Source of the DNA: Strix aluco
Taxonomy: Eukaryota > Chordata > Aves > Strigiformes > Strigidae
DNA length: 64,000 bases
Assembly: GCF_031877795.1 (NCBI RefSeq)
Contig: NC_133933.1
Coordinates: 7,500,632-7,564,631, forward strand
Direction: 5' to 3'
Part shown: positions 61,469 to 64,000 of the stretch, one piece after another
How the letters are laid out: every line of letters starts with the position of its first letter
How positions within the stretch are numbered: the stretch's first letter is position 1
Notes under the pieces: generated by a model
What the model saw: the letters and a program-made list of their open reading frames with translations, nothing else
The model's database searches: none
Told to the model about the DNA's origin: nothing
Translations under genes and position numbers: made by a program

Positions 61469-64000
61469 GTAAGCCCCCGCGCAGGCTCGGGGGGGGTGCG
61501 GGGACGCGGTTGGTGGCGGGGCGGTGCGGTGCCCTTCACGTTGGGCTGAGGGCATGCGGCGTCCTCCGCGGGGGGGTCCCCACCGTCCTGCCCGCCGCTT
61601 ACCTGAGGAGAAGGGATGGAGCGGGGCGCGCCCCGCTGTCCCCGCCTCACCCCCCCCTTTATTTCCGAGGGTGTTTTAGGGGTAGCGGTGCCGAGAGCCC
61701 TTGCAGGTGCTCCCCAGCGGCGGCCCCGGAGGGTGATTTTCTTGGGCTGGAAAGCAGAGGAGTTTCCCACATGGTAGCTCGGTGCCTTTCGCTTTACTAT
61801 GTCAACACCCTCCCGCGGAGCTCCCATCCTGCGGGGCCGGGGGCTGGGGCTGGGCGCGGGGGGGCTGCGGCCGCCCAGGGCTTCCTGCGCACGCCTGCGG
61901 CTGGAACTGCTCGGAGCACTTCAAAAATAATTAAAGCGGCATCTCCATGGAGAAGCTTGCACACAGTTTCAGGGGGGAAGGCTTCATAGGGGTTGTGACA
62001 CTCGAGTTTGTGAGGCTGGTGGCTTCTTCATATCCCTGTTATTTTCGGAGAGAAAGAGGGTGCCTCCAGGCTGGAGAAGCTGCTTAATATTAAGCATGAT
62101 GGGCAATCACTGCTTGTCACTAATGAGTGTAAGTTGGGAAACTTCAAGTGCCACTGGAGGTTGTTTTCTCTCCTGAGTTCCCAGGAAATCCGAGGTAGCC
62201 ACAGTGACAGGGCATCTCTTCGCGGCTTCTGGGGAGCCCAGCTCCACTAGGAATCTCTCCCTTTCGAGTAATAATTAGACCTCTAAATATTTTAGGGTAT
62301 GGTCAGATCTGGGGTGAAGACAGGGAGAGGCTAATAGAGTGCCCTGGTCAATACAATTCCTGGCAGACTTAATGCCCAGGCAGCGCTCGGCTTGGAGGAG
62401 GGAGAGCGAGCTGCGAGTATTGCTGCTGCTGCTGCTTGTTTGGGTTTTTTTCTTTCCCCGATAGTTATGCAATGAGAGCCTGATCCTAATTCTAAGGAAT
62501 GAATGAGAGTGGCACCCTGACCTTGAGTGAGTGAAATGGCTTAAGACCTTGATTAAAATAAAAAAATAAATAAATTAAAAAAGCATATGAAGTGACTCCC
62601 TCCCTCGGGCTGCCTTGTCTCAACTCCAGTGGGAGCTCGTTAGAGAAATGAGGACAAGATCATTGTTGCTTTGACCACAGCCAACTCCTGCTGCTGATAA
62701 GATGCTTTTGTTTTGGGCTCACAGCCTTGTCCTGATAGTAACAGAGCTGGGCTGCTGATGCCCTTGGGAAAGGATCTATTGTGGGCATTAGGTCTTGTTA
62801 CGAGAAACTTAGATACGATTCTTTGGTCAACAGTTTTCCCTTTTTATTCCCTTCTTGTTCGTACTCCCTCCCTCCTATCCCTGGGATAGCTGACTGATAA
62901 GGCCTTGTGAAGAGGGAAGGGTACTCTTCTGCATAGCTGAATTTCTTATTACTTTTGCTAGATGCTTTCAAATGATCCTGTGACCCACGTGGGGAAGAGG
63001 GGATTTTGTAGGATGAAGAAATGCAGCTTCTGCACTGTTACAATCCTCTCTCCTCCACCAAGCCTCTCCCCAGGGTGCCTATGGCACATTAGGAAACATA
63101 CAGATTCTTCATGGAAATCAATCTTCTAGCTCATCTCGGCAGAGAGCTGGAGGGAAATCCCTTGCGTGTGTGAGAGTACGTGCCGCAGGGGGGCTGTTTC
63201 CCATGGACGTGGGTGTCTCTAGGATCGAAGCCTTGCAGAGCTGTGGTGTGATGTGCGTGTGCTCTCAGGATGGGGGACAGGTGGTGGCCGTGGCTCCTGT
63301 ACCCAGCACAAGCTGTCCCAGGGGGTTTCTAGGTTACATCAGCCTGGTCCCTGAAAAGCTCAAAAGTCTCCCACCCCTCCTCCACCAATCCAAGAGGAAA
63401 TAGCACCCTACTATCTGCAAGGCAGTAATTTTAGGGAATAGGAAAAGTTGGTAGGGTTTGGTTTTTAGCTGCCTGTTTTGGAGAATGACCCGTGAGAGGC
63501 TGATGGCAATCTCCGTTCTGCAAGGGAAATCTGTAATGGGGCTTGGGTGGCGATAGTCGGCCGTTAATAAAAGCTTGTGCCATCTCCTCCAGTGTCTCTT
63601 CAGTATTGCTGAACTGAAGAGTCTCCTAATCTGTTTTGCTATCATCAGGCTTGTCTAGCATCTCTGCTTACAGTCTGCAGACTCAGCTTTCATGGCGATA
63701 ACGGCAGTGCAGAAAGTTGAACATGGCCATGTGTGTGTATGGAAACAGAGCTGTCAGTGGTAAACTCTCAGGGGAGGTACCATGTGTAGATATGCTGTCT
63801 AATGACATTTGCAAAATACCAGAAAAAAACCAAATTATACCACAAGGAGAAGTGAGCTTTGCATACTTCAGCCACACATACTGTTTGGGTAATGAGTTAT
63901 TTATTTAAACCAAATCCAGTTACCTTTACCCATATTGGGGAAGAGCTGTAGTCTGAAAAGAATTACCTTTATTTCCATGCAGGGACCTTCCCAGTAGGAG
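61469..64000 (+). other. PCSK2: PCSK2 intron 1, 5' portion
   Basis: Begins with GTAAGC immediately after the exon 1 lysine codon and runs to the window end without a recognisable second exon. The first about 450 bp still belong to the CpG island. Beyond that it is ordinary intronic DNA with a short (GCT)5 run at about 62422-62436 and an A-rich patch at about 62555-62582. No stretch encodes the expected continuation of the PC2 prodomain, so exon 2 lies outside. First introns of this kind often carry regulatory elements, but I see no specific one to name. Confidence 0.85.

Larger units (their letters stand above)
60170..61920. promoter_or_regulatory. PCSK2: CpG island with the PCSK2 promoter and 5' untranslated region
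   Basis: GC content and CpG frequency rise sharply from about 60170, peak around 61190-61470, and fall back by about 61920. The surrounding 60 kb is AT-rich and CpG-poor. The island spans the PCSK2 start codon, so it most likely contains the promoter and transcription start sites. I see no convincing TATA box. Within it are a G-rich segment (about 60440-60900), a C-rich segment (about 60930-61140), a (GT)n tract, a 29-nt T tract and GC boxes. The transcription start cannot be placed from sequence alone. Many long open frames on both strands here, including antisense frames of 127-228 codons, follow from GC-rich, stop-poor composition and are not genes. Confidence 0.8.

Noticed and set aside
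60375-61555. Long antisense open frames (127 to 228 codons) across the CpG island
   Set aside because: GC-rich, stop-poor DNA produces these on both strands. The translations are proline-, glycine- and arginine-rich low-complexity sequence, and they overlap the PCSK2 exon and promoter.
61195-61989. 264-codon forward frame overlapping PCSK2 exon 1 in another frame
   Set aside because: It begins at a non-AUG start, is low complexity (A, G, P, R), and shares no similarity with known proteins; the PCSK2 frame is the one with recognisable sequence.
1-64000. tRNA genes, CRISPR arrays, bacterial-type operons or a novel defence-type system
   Set aside because: No tRNA B-box with a matching A-box, no regularly spaced repeats, and no gene clusters were seen; the DNA is ordinary vertebrate intergenic and intronic sequence.

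Overview
This window looks like avian nuclear DNA. It is AT-rich, CpG-depleted and repeat-poor, and most of its recognisable repeats are CR1 LINE fragments, including the typical 3' end with a short ATTCTGTG-type repeat. It also carries one solo endogenous retroviral LTR of a type I associate with bird genomes. I cannot name the species. No operons, bacterial genes, CRISPR arrays or similar systems are present.

The one protein-coding exon I can identify is near the right end. Positions 61274-61468 (+) encode the first 65 residues of PCSK2 (prohormone convertase 2, PC2): a leucine-rich signal peptide, then the start of the prodomain with the recognisable VYTNHFLVELH and VAAEHGF motifs. The exon ends in phase 0 at a consensus donor (AAG|GTAAGC). 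It sits in a CpG island (about 60170-61920) that also contains a G-quadruplex motif, a (GT)n tract and a 29-nt T tract about 100 bp before the ATG. From 61469 to the window end is the 5' part of PCSK2 intron 1.

The first 60 kb is a gene-poor interval upstream of PCSK2. It holds CR1 copies at about 3291-3395 (-), 16480-17479 (+, about 1 kb, reverse transcriptase frame still open), 19936-20185 (-, old) and 25310-25455 (+). It also holds a solo LTR at 50702-51277 with a near-perfect 5-bp target duplication, a 31-bp minisatellite at 57061-57152, several homopolymer tracts and small hairpins. Two places (about 10189-10377 and 36292-36636) have well-formed splice acceptor/donor arrangements around sequence closed in all frames on the + strand. 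They could be exons of an unannotated non-coding transcript or distal untranslated exons of PCSK2. Some blocks that retain CpG in CpG-poor surroundings are candidate regulatory elements of PCSK2; this is inference only.

I found no convincing evidence for a new biological system. The items most worth a second look are the divergent PCSK2 leader (CTC-repeat-encoded leucines and a glycine-tract expansion), the T tract with its AG-free zone before the start codon, the non-coding exon candidates, and the candidate regulatory blocks near 38.5-39.6 kb.
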